A program made the translations under genes and the position numbers. The notes under the pieces were generated by a model. It saw only the letters and a program-made list of their open reading frames with translations. It had not been told where the DNA came from and did no database searches. From contig OY754981.1 in assembly GCA_963576475.1 (NCBI GenBank), positions 434,001 to 498,000 on the forward strand: a stretch of 64,000 bases of DNA. Reading direction: 5' to 3'. The number at the start of each line of letters is the position of its first letter. Position 1 is the stretch's first letter. This document shows, in pieces, positions 12,272 through 24,418 of this stretch. The stretch comes from Molanna angustata. Lineage: Eukaryota > Arthropoda > Insecta > Trichoptera > Molannidae.

Positions 12272-13246
12272 CAGGCTAAGTCTGTAAGTAGATCTCGACC
12301 GATAAATGTCGAGATTAACTGTCAAAATATCGACTAGTCGATATTTTAACAGTTTTGGTAGTCACTAAGCAGATAACGCGTCGAATCGTTCTCGCCCACT
12401 TATTTGACGGCGAGATTGGGTCGACATCGAGTCGAGAGACAAGATCTAACGCCGCCATGTTGAATTAAATGTCATTTTTTACGCGAACAATGCCGAATTT
12501 CATATTTATTTTGAGAATAATTATATAAACGGGTTAAACGACGCCGTTTAAGAGATTCTTCAAACCCTTTAAATATTCCGCGTAATTCATTTATTGCTAA
12601 TTACCGCGTAACAAAAGTTTTATATGGTTATATATTTATTGGAAATATGCGTCCGTACTTAGATTATAACATTATAATTCTATGCGTCCGTAAATGTTTT
12701 CGGTAGGTATAGATTTGAAATAATTTTTCATTTTGAGAAAGTATTCTTACTATATATTACATTTTGAGAAGTAAGCTATTTTATCACATATGTATTTTAA
12801 CACTTAACAAAAGAAAATTCGGCGTAGTTTTTAGTAAAAAAAATAACACGCTGCTGTCATCACACTTGATAAATTGATCGAAATATAATTAAAAATAATT
12901 TTTAAAATTACTCTCAAAACATTCAATAAACACAAAAGAAGTTAATTTAATCGTATTATAACTTGCTTTCGTGCTTTAAAATATGACCATATTATATTTA
13001 TTTAACAAATTTATGTAAACAAATTTGACATTTATTCAAATCATGGGGAAAATATTGTGTATTGCCATAAATGATAATTCAAAAATGTACCGCAAGCCAG
13101 CCTAACAGCGACAAATACTGATAAGTGCATTTACGAACTCGACAGCGCTTAGTGACTACGAATTGTCGCCACGGGCGTAAACATGGCGAGAAGAGCGGCG
13201 ATACCGATACGTTGTCGGATCTCGACTTTTTTACTGACTTAGCCTG
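12272..13246. mobile_element. Non-autonomous DNA transposon with CAGGCTAAGTC ends
   Basis: The left end reads CAGGCTAAGTCTGTAA followed by GATCTCGACC. The right end reads GGATCTCGAC...TTACTGACTTAGCCTG, an inverted match of about 16 bp plus a second inverted GATCTCGA box. CAG borders both ends and may be a 3-bp duplication. Near the left end there is a palindrome, CTGTCAAAATATCGA/TCGATATTTTAACAG (12319-12352). The internal sequence has no transposase. I cannot assign the superfamily. Confidence 0.65.
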
Positions 13247-14097
13247 CAGCTTGATTCTTTTGATAAAATTGAAAATTTTTGTATATCATACAAAGTAAAC
13301 TCGACTAATTGCATAAAACCAGAAGTATTTTACCAGTATCATTTCAACGCGAATAAAACTTTGAAAAAGGGTGTTCATTTTTTGTTTTTCTTGAATATTT
13401 TTAACGTAATAATTATTTGAAAGTGTTTTAATTTTGCTACACAAATATTTATCAAGAGAACGTGAGTACAAACTGGTATGTCCAGTAATATTTGTTGAGT
13501 ATCCATGTTTAATTATGTCAGCTGTTTCACCAAATAATAGTCAATAGGATTATCACCAAGTGGCGGCATTCCACAGAACTCAATTTGCAGCCGAGTATAG
13601 TATAGCTGCTGTCTGAGGATTATGGGAAGCCGTCGAAGTTCACCTCTTAGGGAGTGTTGTGTCATATCCAAAGACGTTGTATCTGCGACATTGTTGGGAC
13701 GAATGAAGTCTTTCAACGTATTTCGTTGTTCACAATTTAAATTTTTTTATTTAAATTATTTTGACAATATATTTTCTTTAATATTGGACATTTGTTTTTT
13801 TTGCAATTTTAAAACAAACATCGGAATTGTTCATGAATTTTATTGATTTATATTTAGGGAATCATACAGTTTGGATCCATGAAACTAGAGTAATCGTAAA
13901 TGATTTAGTTATTGTGATAAAACTCAGACTTTTTAATGCTTGCTTACAATTAAACAATTATCAATGTAGCCACCTTTTGTAATTTATCCAATTTCTTGAA
14001 ATTTCCGGTATCCTATGATCCAGAAAATATCAATATAATAAATTGTCTTTCTGATGACACATTCTTTAAAACTAATTATCATCATCATCATCCTCAG
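13247..14097. other. Non-coding stretch
   Basis: No gene is seen. Overlapping frames near 13513-13846 on both strands have no domain. Confidence 0.45.
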
Positions 14098-14600
14098 CGT
14101 TACAACCCTTGATGGGTCCTAGCTGCCTGCAAGAATCTTCTCCAAACTGCTCTATTGTTGGCTGCAGCTTTCCAGTTCTGCTGCCCCATAGCCCGACAAT
14201 CTGCGACAACGCCGTCCAACCATCGTAGCTTAGGTCTCCCTACGCTTCTTCTACCGGTTGGGTTGTTAGTCAACACCCTTTTTGGGAGCTCCAGATCATC
14301 CATACGGTGTACATGACCCAGCCAGCGTAGTCTGCTAATCTTAATAAACTTGACCACGCTGATGTCCTGGTAAAGATCATAGAGCTCAGTGTTGTATCTC
14401 TTACGCCATGTTTGACCATCATTAATTGGTCCATATATTCTGCGTAAGATTTTTCTTTCAAAGGCTTCTAGTCTGTTTTCATCGTGCTTGGTTAGTGTCC
14501 AAGTCTCCGAGGCATATGTTAAGACTGGTCTAATTAGTGTCTTGTATAGTGCGGCTTTAGTTTTTTCTGGACAATAGGCGTGATTTCAATTGTCCAATGA
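14098..14600 (-). pseudogene. RTE-like retrotransposon ORF C-terminus remnant
   Basis: The minus strand encodes RLRWLGHVHRMDDLELPKRV, then GRRSVGRPKLRWLDGV and a tail WRRFLQAARTHQGL before a stop. This is the hallmark C-terminal region of RTE-like non-LTR polymerases (LRWxGHV...GRRxxGRPxxRWxD). Upstream minus-strand sequence to about 14600 continues as RT-like pieces in another frame, so there is at least one frameshift. The 3' end lies next to GATGATGATGAT at 14080-14096, a typical simple RTE tail. It is a 5'-truncated dead copy. Confidence 0.85.
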
Positions 14601-14989
14601 GACCAAAGTAACTCCGGTTAGCTGCAAGAATCCTCTTCCCAATCTCAGTACTTATATCATTCTCTTAAAAGTAATTAACACAGTAAATATATCGTTGAAT
14701 CTAGTCATCGATTACCTTGAAATCCGTAAATACAATCGGATTATGTTTTTTTTTAATCTTCGTTGCATAGTTTTAATCACCCTGCACCCTGACTTTTCTG
14801 AGAATTATTTCTGAAATTATAGCTGATATCAACAGTTGTGATAAATTGTTAATTAGAAATGCATAGATTACAAAGAACTGTCTAATATTTTATTTATTTA
14901 ATATAGCTTCTCGGGCAACTAACAGGTATTGTGTCAAATATTAATTTAAAACGCACCCAATAACAAGTTGCCACATTCTGGAGACTTAC
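14601..14989. other. Non-coding stretch
   Basis: AT-rich sequence with nothing recognised. Confidence 0.45.
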
Positions 14990-15092
14990 GATATTAATCG
15001 TCTCACAGATCCAGACTGAAAACAAAATTAAAAACCCGGGACCTTTGGATCAGCAGTCATATACCAAACCAACTGAGCCACGAAAGCCGATA
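14990..15092 (-). repeat. tRNA-derived SINE-like head
   Basis: On the minus strand CGTGGCTCAGTTGGTTTGG resembles a polymerase III A box. About 30 nt later GGTCCCGGGTTT resembles a weakened B box, so the order and spacing are tRNA-like. The following minus-strand sequence does not fold as a complete tRNA and the B box is degraded, so a SINE or tRNA pseudogene is more likely than a functional tRNA. Confidence 0.6.
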
Positions 15093-15429
15093 ATATTTCA
15101 CAAAATATTTTTTTTAACTATTAACGCTTTTTTGATTACCTAAAGACTTCACTTCGAATGAATTTGTGTAAATTCATTCGAAGTTAATTTTTCTATATCC
15201 ACATCTTCAATATAATTATGTCTATGTCATCTGACGAGTCAAAGGGAGTTGTCGCTTTAGGTGTCATTCTGTTTATGGCGTCATTTTCATTTTATTACCT
15301 GGCAATGGATACCTATAGGTTGATAATAATATCATTTGATGTTATACGGCAATAAATTGATCGATCATGAATCGGATGCTGGATGTCAGTTGTTGTCACA
15401 ACCAGAGCGTATATCCGGACTTGTAACAG
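15093..15429. other. Non-coding stretch
   Basis: It contains a short inverted pair, ACTTCGAATGAATTTGTGT and AAATTCATTCGAAGT, near 15150-15185. No gene is seen. Confidence 0.45.
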
Positions 15430-15610
15430 CTCACCATACACAGACATATACCTACCTACATACTCTATTCACACGCACAATCAAACATCGTCTGTCAATG
15501 CAGATTCATCTGTTAGCAGTCATACAGCATTCGTCATACATACAAACACAGCACTATGAAACTCATAGTGTGCACAATTTACATGATACCCGTTGAGAAT
15601 ATGATGGAAA
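15430..15610 (+). repeat. Dispersed repeat shared with 40085-40195
   Basis: CATACATACAAACACA...GAAACTCATAGTGTGCAC...TACATGATACCCGTTGAG matches CATACATACAAACACA...AAAACTCAGTGTGCAC...TACATGATATCCGTTGAG at 40107-40171. Both continue into ATATGCTTA. The family is unknown. Confidence 0.6.
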
Positions 15611-16254
15611 TATATGCTTACCTAAAAATCATATTATTTATATACCTATAAGTTTTCTTTGTAGTACTTTATATACAATTTTATTCGCTTTTGTTTGAAC
15701 CAGGTTTCAAAGCGACTGCTTCTTCCTCGGGTCTAATGAAAACTTTTGTATTGTTTTGATTTATGACTGGTGACGGATAGAAATTATTATAGCTCATGTC
15801 ATGGTAGTTATGATTAGAAAATTATCATCATCTTTTTTGGGTGGAAAATTCAAATAAAAATCAATAATAGAGGATGGTTTTTCCTACCATTTAATAAATC
15901 GGTGACCAACAATTGCCCACATTAACGATTCAGCTTATAATACTATTATTGGCCAATAGTCATAATTTGAGTTATATCATTTTATTTAATTACATACTTC
16001 CCATTGTCAAACAAATCATCGGATGATTTGGCCTCCACATTAATGTTACTCTTCGTCTGATAATACGTGGCTCTGTTCATTTAATTACTTCAAAAGTATT
16101 TGACATTTTCGTCGAAGGTATTTGACATAATGTTGTCAAGCGTATTCTGTGTAGATTTAATCTCATCAATAAAGTTGTTCCATACGGCTGTGAACAAAGG
16201 GTTAGTGAAAAATATATTTGTATACAAATAAATAGCTCGAGAAAGTCGTATGTT
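15611..16254. other. Non-coding stretch
   Basis: AT-rich sequence with nothing recognised. Confidence 0.45.
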
Positions 16255-16800
16255 TCAACAGAATGGACGGCCTGATGAGGAAATCGAAAAAAGAGTTATG
16301 GCAGGAAATAGAATGAATGGAGCACTTGGACCAATTATGAATGATCGCAATATATCAAAGGATGCCAATGTTGCCGTGTATAAGGCAATCATAGTGCCAG
16401 CCTTGACGTATGCAAGTGAATCCTGATATTGGCAGAAGTAGCACGAAAGCAGAATAAATGCTGTTGAAATGTGATTGGAAATAATAGAACGATGCATGAC
16501 AGAGTACGAAATGAATACCCAAAGAAAGAATGTAAGATGATGTACTTAATATACTGAAAGAGAACACTTTGAGATGGTTCAGCCACTTGGAGAGAACGCT
16601 TGACTAAAGAAATATACAATGCTGACAGGAACAGAACAGGAGGTCGGGGTCGTCCAAGGAAAGGATGGCTCAACCATGAAAACGACATTCCGAAATACAG
16701 AAATATAAGAAGCTTAAACAACATACAGACGTGTGAGACATGAATGTTGATGAGGTGAAGGACGTGTCATGGACGTCTCGTGATGGTATGTATGACTGCG
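16255..16800 (+). pseudogene. RTE-like retrotransposon ORF remnant
   Basis: Plus-strand pieces read RVMAGNRMNGALGPIMNDRN, then AVYKAIIVPALTYASES, a typical post-RT segment of RTE-like polymerases. A stop replaces a codon after ASES. A frameshifted continuation has TLRWFSHL, a GGRGRPRKGWLNHEND-type block and an MNVDEVKD-like block. It ends at GTGATGGTATGTATG. This is the longest copy at the 5' side in the window, but it is riddled with stops and deletions. Confidence 0.8.
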
Positions 16801-17099
16801 AACCTTTGTTGGACAATCGCTGGCTGTATACTGTATATGGCCTCTTGTATAAATACACAGCATAGGAATAATTTCCTGTTTTATCACTAAACCAACATTA
16901 GACACAAACAAATTAGATCTGCGGGGTACACAATGATTGCAGATGACGTGCAAATACCAACCTTATATTATGTAGATACATCGTATTGTTGTACATTAAG
17001 TTGTTTCATTAGATGTGCGCAATTTACCACTTTGTATTGAAACGAATTGTGAATTATTTTATTGAAATACGGTCGATTTGTTATCAGCCAACACTACTG
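16801..17099. other. Non-coding stretch
   Basis: No gene is seen. It lies between two retrotransposon remnants. Confidence 0.4.
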
Positions 17100-17580
17100 A
17101 GAATATTGCGAATACCATGCACCGCAAGAAAAACCTGTGTCCATATAAAAAGAACAGATAAAGTTTCGTCTGTCGACATTATCCTCCATCAGGTACCGCC
17201 AGAAAGAGCAAGACAAGGACACTGGATTGAACAGTACAGTCGAGGTCGAAACAAGCTGTCGGAGACAGCAACCGGGACACCTTCTACCCTACCGCACATG
17301 GAAGATACTGAATAGGCTTCGTGTAGGTGTCACAAGGTGTAAAAAGAACTTGTACAGGTGGGGTATAGGACGAGAAGTAGATGTGTCTTGAAACTGCAGG
17401 AATGTCCAAGATGATAAGCATCTTTTTTCTGCCGAAACATGGTACCGCGATGTAACGAGGAAGACTTGGTTGTGGCAAATAACGTGGCAATTGCTGCTGC
17501 AACGTATTGGAGTGGAAAGGCCTAAAATGTATATCCGGACATGTTTAGTAAGTAAGTATTCTACCAACAGCAAGGGTTTT
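17100..17580 (+). pseudogene. Second non-LTR family, polymerase C-terminal remnant
   Basis: Plus-strand pieces include WKILNRLRVGVTRCKKNLYR followed by WGIGREVD, and later VVANNVAIAAATYWSGKA. The LNRLRTGVGRCKxNLxxWG...CxCG...H pattern is familiar from C-terminal zinc-finger tails of insect non-LTR polymerases. The minus-strand remnant at 39600-39840 carries the same block. Several frameshifts and stops are present and no start is visible. Confidence 0.6.
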
Positions 17581-17924
17581 CGATAACCTCGAAAAACTCG
17601 TCGTATGGGAAAGAAAATTAAACCTATTCGATTGAGTGACCTTGTTAAGTCCGCTACAGGTTATTCAATCACCAAAGCCTTCCACCTGCCTAAGACGGTC
17701 CTACATGGATACAGACCATTCGGCGAATGATGGAGTGTAGGAACCATCCTCAGATAGGAGAAAGGAAACTGAGGCTTTGACGAAGTGGTTGAGTTAAATA
17801 GATCTGATTACACGCATTTTTCACGATTTCGGTAACCTAAATTTAGCTCTGATTCTTAATAATATTAATTTTCAAATGCATGAGTTTCTTCACAGACTAA
17901 TAATCTTTAGACATGACAGTATTA
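17581..17924. other. Non-coding stretch
   Basis: Probably flanking or decayed sequence of the preceding element. No motif is seen. Confidence 0.4.
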
Positions 17925-18200
17925 AAATGTCTTGATACAAAATACGCCACCAAAATTTGTTGGCAATCAATATAACATATTTGAATATTTTTTGAATGGT
18001 TCGAAATCAAAATTTAAACAGTACTCAACAAAGGGATTTAAAATTTGAAAACAAGATACTTTTAAGCACTGCTATATAAAGGTGTCGTTAATATCCAATT
18101 TATATTTTGAATATTTATTGTTTTTGGGGATACCCCCCCCATTCCATCTCATTTTATCTATCAATCCCCTGGACTAAAGTCGTAGCTTATTTCTTCGACT
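17925..18200 (+). repeat. Dispersed repeat shared with 29400-30150
   Basis: GCCACCAAAATTTGTTGGCAATCAATATAAC, AACAAAGGGATTTAAA, CTGCTATATA and GGGATAC...CCATTCCATCTCA occur in the same order in 29420-30030. The second copy carries a roughly 390-bp insertion at CTGCTATATA. Confidence 0.65.
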
Positions 18201-19016
18201 TTATGTCTAGTATTGCATTAATAATAATGCATATTTCCATCGTCTATGTATAGACGTGAGCCGCAATATCGACCTTTTGACATCACAATTGAATTTGCAA
18301 TGTAGTAATGATTGTTAAAATAATATCTTCAATTGAACATAATTGTATTCTTCTTTATATTCTGCAATGTTCCATTTGATTGTCACTTAACTGTGAAAGT
18401 GAACGTTTGTGTTTGTGATAATAGTTGATATTGAATTGCTGACATAATGCTCGTTTGTTAACAACATGATATATGAGATCTTGTTTGTGGAGATATTGGG
18501 ATATATATCCATCTTTCAGTGTTGCATGTAATTGCACTAAAGTCTGTACATTATGGCTTAATGTTTATTTAAGTACATACTATTGAATATTTCACTTTAT
18601 GCAACATCTCTACGGATAATTCTTGATGAGACACCGTAGCAAATCAATGAAAATTTGTTTTTTGTTGTATTTTTCTTTGATACTGACTTGTATAGGTCAA
18701 TTGATGACCATCTTCCAAAGTGCCTTCTGTACAACATAAACTTAAGTTCAAACTACTTTATATTGAAATGTTCCCAAACTTTTGGGACATTTATCTACTT
18801 GTTATTTTCTGTGAGCAAGATTTGATTATTTATTTATCTTCTTCATCAAATGCACAAAAGAAGTTTTTCGTATCTTTGGCCAACGAAGTATACTTCTACA
18901 AGTCGAAACACGATCATATTTTGTTGAGATTATAAATTAACCGTATGCAGACATTCTGTGGGTAAACTTTCCAGTTTATTTAATAATTCTTCATTGGCAT
19001 ATAGATTATGTTGTAA
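18201..19016. other. Non-coding stretch
   Basis: No supported gene. Open frames up to 71 codons have no domain. Confidence 0.45.
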
Positions 19017-19220
19017 ACATGCATACATACCATCACGGCATATCCCACAATGCGGAATAATCAGCAACAGGCGTACGGGTGTGCATCGTAAAAAAGAGAA
19101 CCAAAATACACGCGTATATCTCCACACACCACCATTTAGAATGGGTGGTGAACCTGATTTCTGAACTGTGTCAGATATTATTGTTGCCTGTTGTATTTTC
19201 GATTTCCCGGTTCTTACGGC
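19017..19220 (-). repeat. Retrotransposon-tail repeat, inverted copy
   Basis: Read on the minus strand it runs CCGGGAAATCGAAAATACAACAGGCAAC..., GTTCACCACCCATTCTAAATGG, a GTGTGGAGATATACGCGTG block, GTGGGATATGCC, and GTGATGGTATGTATGC. It is the most complete copy of the family that also occurs at 1029, 1940 and 4325, and it fixes both the order of blocks and the 3' end. Confidence 0.7.
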
Positions 19221-22060
19221 TCTTACACCCGAAAAGAGTGGAACAACTATTCTAAGTCGATACTTAACAGCACGAAGTTGTAAATTTTTGGTGTGCTTAT
19301 ATTGAATGTTTATTATGTTCAGATCTTTAAATGTCTTGCATTGTATGACTTGTTTATTTTGTAACATGTCTCAAGGTATTAAACTGAACACTTCCTTGTC
19401 TTATATTATTGACAGCTAACTGTTCAACACTTCTCTCGTATCGTTTCATTAACGAATAACAATTTATTGCAATCAAAAGTAACATCACCGCTTTAGTACG
19501 ATTGGGTTTCCTGTTCATTGACAGCGTTGGTTGCAACAGGAAATGTAGAAATATTGCACGCCTACATCTTCACACGTCTCAAAATGTGCTTAATGAACAA
19601 ACACTTTGCAAATATCGTCTGAGATCATTAATATAGTTGATGATCCAAAAATTCTGTCAATATTAAGAACTTATGTCTGATGTACCTATCATTTTATATA
19701 CGTACTTGATCTTGCAGCAATAAGCATTAAAGTAATCCATTCATCAAATAATTTGTAGGCTTCATCGTAATTCACTTCCGACAGCCGACCCACTTTTAAA
19801 TCTTTATTCTCCATAAAACTTTTTTTTTCTTTTAGTAACACGGCGCAATGAAACACACCAGTTTATTGGTCAAAATTTAATTTAATTTAATTATCTATTT
19901 CCCATGTGTTTCAACTTTTCATTTTACCTATTAAGGTACCGTTTATATTGTAGGAATACAAACAGACCTTCCCGAAACGTGTAGATTCAATAATCTGCAG
20001 GCTCCGAGGAATCCGTGGCATAACTCAAGTAAGCTCTAATACGAAATTAATTCATCGAATAGGTTTCTTTTCCATAATCTTTGTGTTTTCGTATTCGAGA
20101 CGTTATAACCTACCTGGCAAATTATTTATATCCAATCTTCCAATGGTTTGATTATTTCATACCTTATTCCTTTTGTTTCCACGATGGATCAACTTTGTAT
20201 GTGGCTGAGAAATGGGACATTGTGAACTTTTCTTCTGTATTTGAGTCAGTCGAATGATTTAGGAAGCACGAGTGCTCCACGATATTTTTTTTTTATTTCT
20301 TATCGTGTTCGATATTTTCTGTTTTATACCCTGTGAATAATTTAGAGATGAACCAATGTTTTTGTTTTGCTTTTCTTAGTTTCTTCATAACCTGCGTTGT
20401 GTCGTTGTGTTCAGTAGAGTTATTAAGTAATGTTTAACTGTGTCAATGTAAAAGTATTGTAAAACGATGTAAAAAATATAATCTGATTGTTTGCGTGAGA
20501 TGTTTATATCAATTCTTGATTCCGACCTAAGCGTGTGTGCGATGTAAAATTAATAATAACTTTCAAAGACACAATTCTCAGCGTTCTTCATTCACTCTGA
20601 GTAATTAATTGGAAATCTTGCTGAATTGGGACAAGTTATGTAACGTTAGCGTGTTCAATCACTACAACCTTTTTTTAATATATCATGCTTCTACAGTTTT
20701 AGATTGTTGTCTTAGAAGTATATTGTCTCCTGGATGAAACACAAAACCTTGCTATTAAGAATTTTCCCCTTGTTCTGGGTCTTTCAATAGATGTCTAGAT
20801 TTCTAGAAGGTCTAGATTTGTGATGGAACTCTTCGTCACTTAAGATACAGATTCCTCCTCTGAATGTTAGTCTCTGTTTAAATTAAGGAATTCTCTAGAC
20901 CTTTTGATAAGTCCCTCTAAGTATTATTTGGCCATGATGTTGAATGTTACAAAGTTTATGGAGGTGTAAAAATGGTCTTTGGATATAATGAATATCAACA
21001 AAATAAGAGTATTTAATATTATTTTTACACCAATAAATACATTTTTTGCTTTCTCTGTTCGCATCATTTTCGCAGCACGTTTATACGTTATCATTCTCAT
21101 GGATACATGTGGCTTTGTACATTCTCAAATTCGCAAAAATATTTCAATATCTATATTCGCAAACGATTCAACTGACTACTTTTGATTTGATAAATTGAAC
21201 GTCAGATTAACCTTCGCGTTTTAATTTATTCTTAGTGAATTATTGCTATATTTGGAATCAAACGACTACATCCTGAATAAAATTTATTCATTTAATTATG
21301 TAATTGGATATCTATCACCTGTTACAACTTGTTTCTTAATATTCACAATTCTTTTAAAAATACGAAATTTATTTTGTTCGTCGTTTATACAAACACTTTT
21401 GGGTACATTGTCAAAGTTAATGTTTACTTTTCTATTATTCAATGTTTCGTGATCATCCAAGACAACCTGTTATGTATTATAAATATTGAAACCTTTGTAC
21501 AAATGTGTTTGCAAACATACATTGTTATCATTTATAAATAAATGAAGTCATTTGAGTTGATGCTTAATTGTCGGCTCTAAGAAATAACGTAGTCTCAAGT
21601 AATTTTCTGAAGGTATCAAAATTCTTAGTTCCACCCAAATCAAGGGATAATTTTTCCCACTGTAATGTTCAGTTTTCACCACAATCGTGATCATGGTAAG
21701 CTGTTTTATTGACTGTATTAATTTCTCTGTGATCCAGATGATCCTCAACGTATGGTATCTTCTTTCTAATGGACTATTTTGCTTGAATGTAGTTAGTTAA
21801 CCCTGAAGACCATTGAGCATACTGTATCGTCTAAACGTTCTAAACACATTAACCAGCGGAGTTCGTTAACAATGTGATGTAACATCAGCTTCAAAGATGA
21901 GTATCGGTCAAGCGTTAAACAATTAATAAATATTGTGTTGAAAAAATCAATTGGTCTTACCTACTTATTAGATTTCGTTAATAGCTTACTAAACGCGCAT
22001 CTAGATAAACATGACTAATATAGTTATAATAAGATTGGTATTTAAATATTGGTATTGGTA
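19221..22060. other. Long non-coding stretch
   Basis: I find no gene, RNA or bounded element in these 2.8 kb. Open frames near 20979-21541 are AT-driven and domain-free. Confidence 0.5.
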
Positions 22061-22170
22061 TTGTCTCGGAACAGGCTTTTGCCTAGTGTGATATATATTT
22101 TATTTGTATTGTATTTTGTATTTATATTGTTATGTAATTGTGTCTTTTTTATTTGAAAATAAAAAAAATT
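22061..22170 (+). repeat. Possible LINE 3' end
   Basis: GTCTCGGAACAGGCTTTTGCC is followed by a T-rich run (TTTGTATTGTATTTTGTATTTATATTG) and then GAAAATAAAAAAAATT, with a polyadenylation-like end. The pattern fits a Jockey- or CR1-like 3' UTR, but there is no coding part to confirm it. Confidence 0.3.
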
Positions 22171-22719
22171 ACATGAATTAATTATTTAATTCTTTTTTCT
22201 TTTTTATCTTACTTATAAACGTATAGGTACTAAGATATGATATTTTACGAACACCCTCATTTATTTTTTTCATATGGCCGCATTGGCGTCACAGATGTCA
22301 AAAATAGATAAATGCATGTAATTTTTGGATATCTGATATCGAAAAATGAAAAACAAACACCGCGTTGTGTCGTGTTGAGTCAATTTAAAGACGATTGCGA
22401 TGAAGAATAACATTATAAGTATTTGTTTTATCTGTCAATCTCAAATATGTGTCGGATCATATGTGTACGATCCGTCATTTCGAAATACTTGGTATGACGC
22501 GTTAGTCAAGCGTTAAACAACCTCTCGATCTGTCCTAACTTGACGTCTATGAAATAAAGTTTTAATAAAGATAGTCACGGTTTATAAGTAAACTTTTTCG
22601 TTAATCAGGGTCTATTACCAGGTACTGTAGATAGTTTACGTTTATAAGTAAGACGGATTGTCTTTATATATAATGCGCATAACACCTATAAGCAATTCTG
22701 TTTATATACAATCTGTTGA
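22171..22719. other. Non-coding stretch
   Basis: Nothing recognised. Confidence 0.45.
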
Positions 22720-23110
22720 GATCAATGAACATATGTTTCATTTCATCGGCATATTTCAACATAGGTACCTGTAATAAAATGCGTTGTAATCTTTTCTGCG
22801 TTTCCCCTCTAGATCTCAGATTCAATTTCCCAAACAAATTGACTTTCCATCAATTTATTTGTGGCTCTTGTTTCATTTCGATTTCGATTGGATCGCGCAC
22901 TTGATCCTCATTAGAGTCGCGTTGTTTTACCTTAACCGTGATGATCTCTAGTCATTTTGCGAGAACTCGTCTCGCCTCTGCACGTATCAGACCTGATTCT
23001 CCGTCCATAATTGTACCTTCGTCGCTGCTGACCTTAGCAGCTTGGCCGTCTGTAGCTCGTGCCTCTCGTTAACCACGTTCGCCCTCTGATATTTCGATAT
23101 CTCTCGATTG
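22720..23110 (-). pseudogene. Possible decayed coding sequence, unrecognised
   Basis: This patch is clearly more GC-rich than its surroundings. On the minus strand it reads charged protein-like segments such as ATDGQAAKVSSDEGTIMDGE and VKQRDSNEDQVRDPIEIEMK, separated by two stops in one frame. It looks like an old coding sequence, either transposon or retrocopy, but I do not recognise it. Chance is possible. Confidence 0.25.
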
Positions 23111-23654
23111 GCTCCAACGGCCCAACTAACTCACACCCATCCCTTATTATTATTGTTTATTCTTCTTTTGCTTCTGCACTTGTTAGCGGTGTGCAAATTG
23201 AATGTATGATTTCACCAATTACGGCTTTCACGCCGTCAATTTATTTCACTTTTATGGGCGGATTGAATTATAGAGACGTGTTATTTTTTTTGTTGGCAAA
23301 GAATAAATTGAAAAACCTGACGGTTCGTGTAATGGTAGACCATCACGATGATATTTATTAGAAATATTTTTCCATTCGTATATTTTAAAATTAATACTTT
23401 TATTTAGTTTTTGTTTTGATGTGTCTTTGAAATGAAAATTGATGAAATACGTCGTGGAATAACAATCGGTATTTTTTTACTAGATTTGATTATTTTTTAA
23501 GAATTACAGAATGAATTACTAATTGAATTAAGATAAATATGTTTTGTACGTTTGTAAATTCAATATTATTTACTATTTGACTAAATTTCGAAATGCCGTA
23601 GATACTACCAGTGGCTTACATGATATATTATTTGCTTTCATCAGTAATTTGACA
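23111..23654. other. Non-coding stretch
   Basis: A 100-codon plus-strand open frame at 23059-23361 has no known motif and overlaps the antisense patch above. I treat it as chance. Confidence 0.4.
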
Positions 23655-24062
23655 GTTGGAACTGGGTCCTAAGCAAATGAGACAAAAATGCGCTTCCGGT
23701 CTTTGAAAGGAAGGTGTTGAGAAAAATCTTCGGGCCTCTCTGTGAAAATAGAACATGACTATAAAGCATAACCATGACCTGGAACGTACGTACAATGAGC
23801 CCAACATAGTAAAGCACATAAAAACATATCGCCTTAGATGGTTGGGACATCTCCAGCGAATGGAGGAGAACCGAGTTCCGAAGAATCACTTCCCAACACA
23901 CAACCAGATGGGAGGCGACACGTGGGAAGACCCAAAATATGGTGGATGGATGGTGTAGAAAGGGACTTGAAAGCAATCAGTGTAACTAATTGGAAGGTGT
24001 GGACAATGGAACGTGTGGAATGGGTGAAAGTTTTTTAGAGTGTCAAGGATCGTGGATTGTAG
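23655..24062 (+). pseudogene. RTE-like retrotransposon ORF C-terminus remnant
   Basis: The plus frames read WVLSK, VFERKVLRKIFGPLCEN, then TYRLRWLGHLQRMEENRVPK, and after a +1 shift GRRHVGRPKIWWMDGVERDL and WKVWTMERVEWVKV. This is the C-terminal part of a polymerase of the same broad type as 14098-14600 but a different subfamily from 26229-26656. At least three stops or shifts are present. It lies only 150 bp upstream of the first visible exon of the LMO7-like gene. Confidence 0.85.
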
Positions 24063-24211
24063 GGCTATTGGTGATGATTCGTCTTTCATTTTATTTCTCG
24101 CAGTGCACATTAATTCAAAGATTTTTGGAGTTTGAAGATAACTAAATAGGCTTTACCTGAGAATAGCTCAATTTCAATGCACTAATTGTTATATTTTTTT
24201 ATTCGTTTCAG

Positions 24212-24418
24212 TTATCATCTGAGGAGCCTGAATACTTGCAGGCGGCACGGACTCGCATGGCCAAGGTGACCCCTCCGAAGCCAGCTACGAACCCACTGCA
24301 GTTCATAAAGGTCGGTCCCTGCGACCTCTACCGCTCTGCGCAGGAGCAACTGAAGAGGGCCGAAGAGGTGCGGAAGACCAAGGAGGTCAAAAAAGAAGAA
24401 CAGGAAGATTGGCAGTCG
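24212..24418 (+). CDS. LMO7/LIMCH1-like protein, exon 1 of those visible
   Basis: The acceptor TTTCGTTTCAG ends at 24211 and the donor GTGAGT starts at 24419, giving 69 codons in phase 0 at both ends. The peptide begins LSSEEPEYLQAARTRMAK, continues PLQFIKVGPCDLYRSAQEQL, and becomes a charged helix ending EEQEDWQS. GC content is much higher than the flanks. Joined to the next exon it gives EDWQSNLDNWKSSRRKR, the start of the DUF4757-like region of LMO7 and LIMCH1, actin- and junction-associated scaffold proteins (Drosophila homologue: smallish). The family assignment is from pattern memory. Upstream exons are not in the window or were not recognised. Confidence 0.85.

Noticed and set aside
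15030..15092. Possible tRNA gene on the minus strand
   Set aside because: The A box is good, but the B box and acceptor pairing do not form a full cloverleaf, so it is listed as SINE-like.
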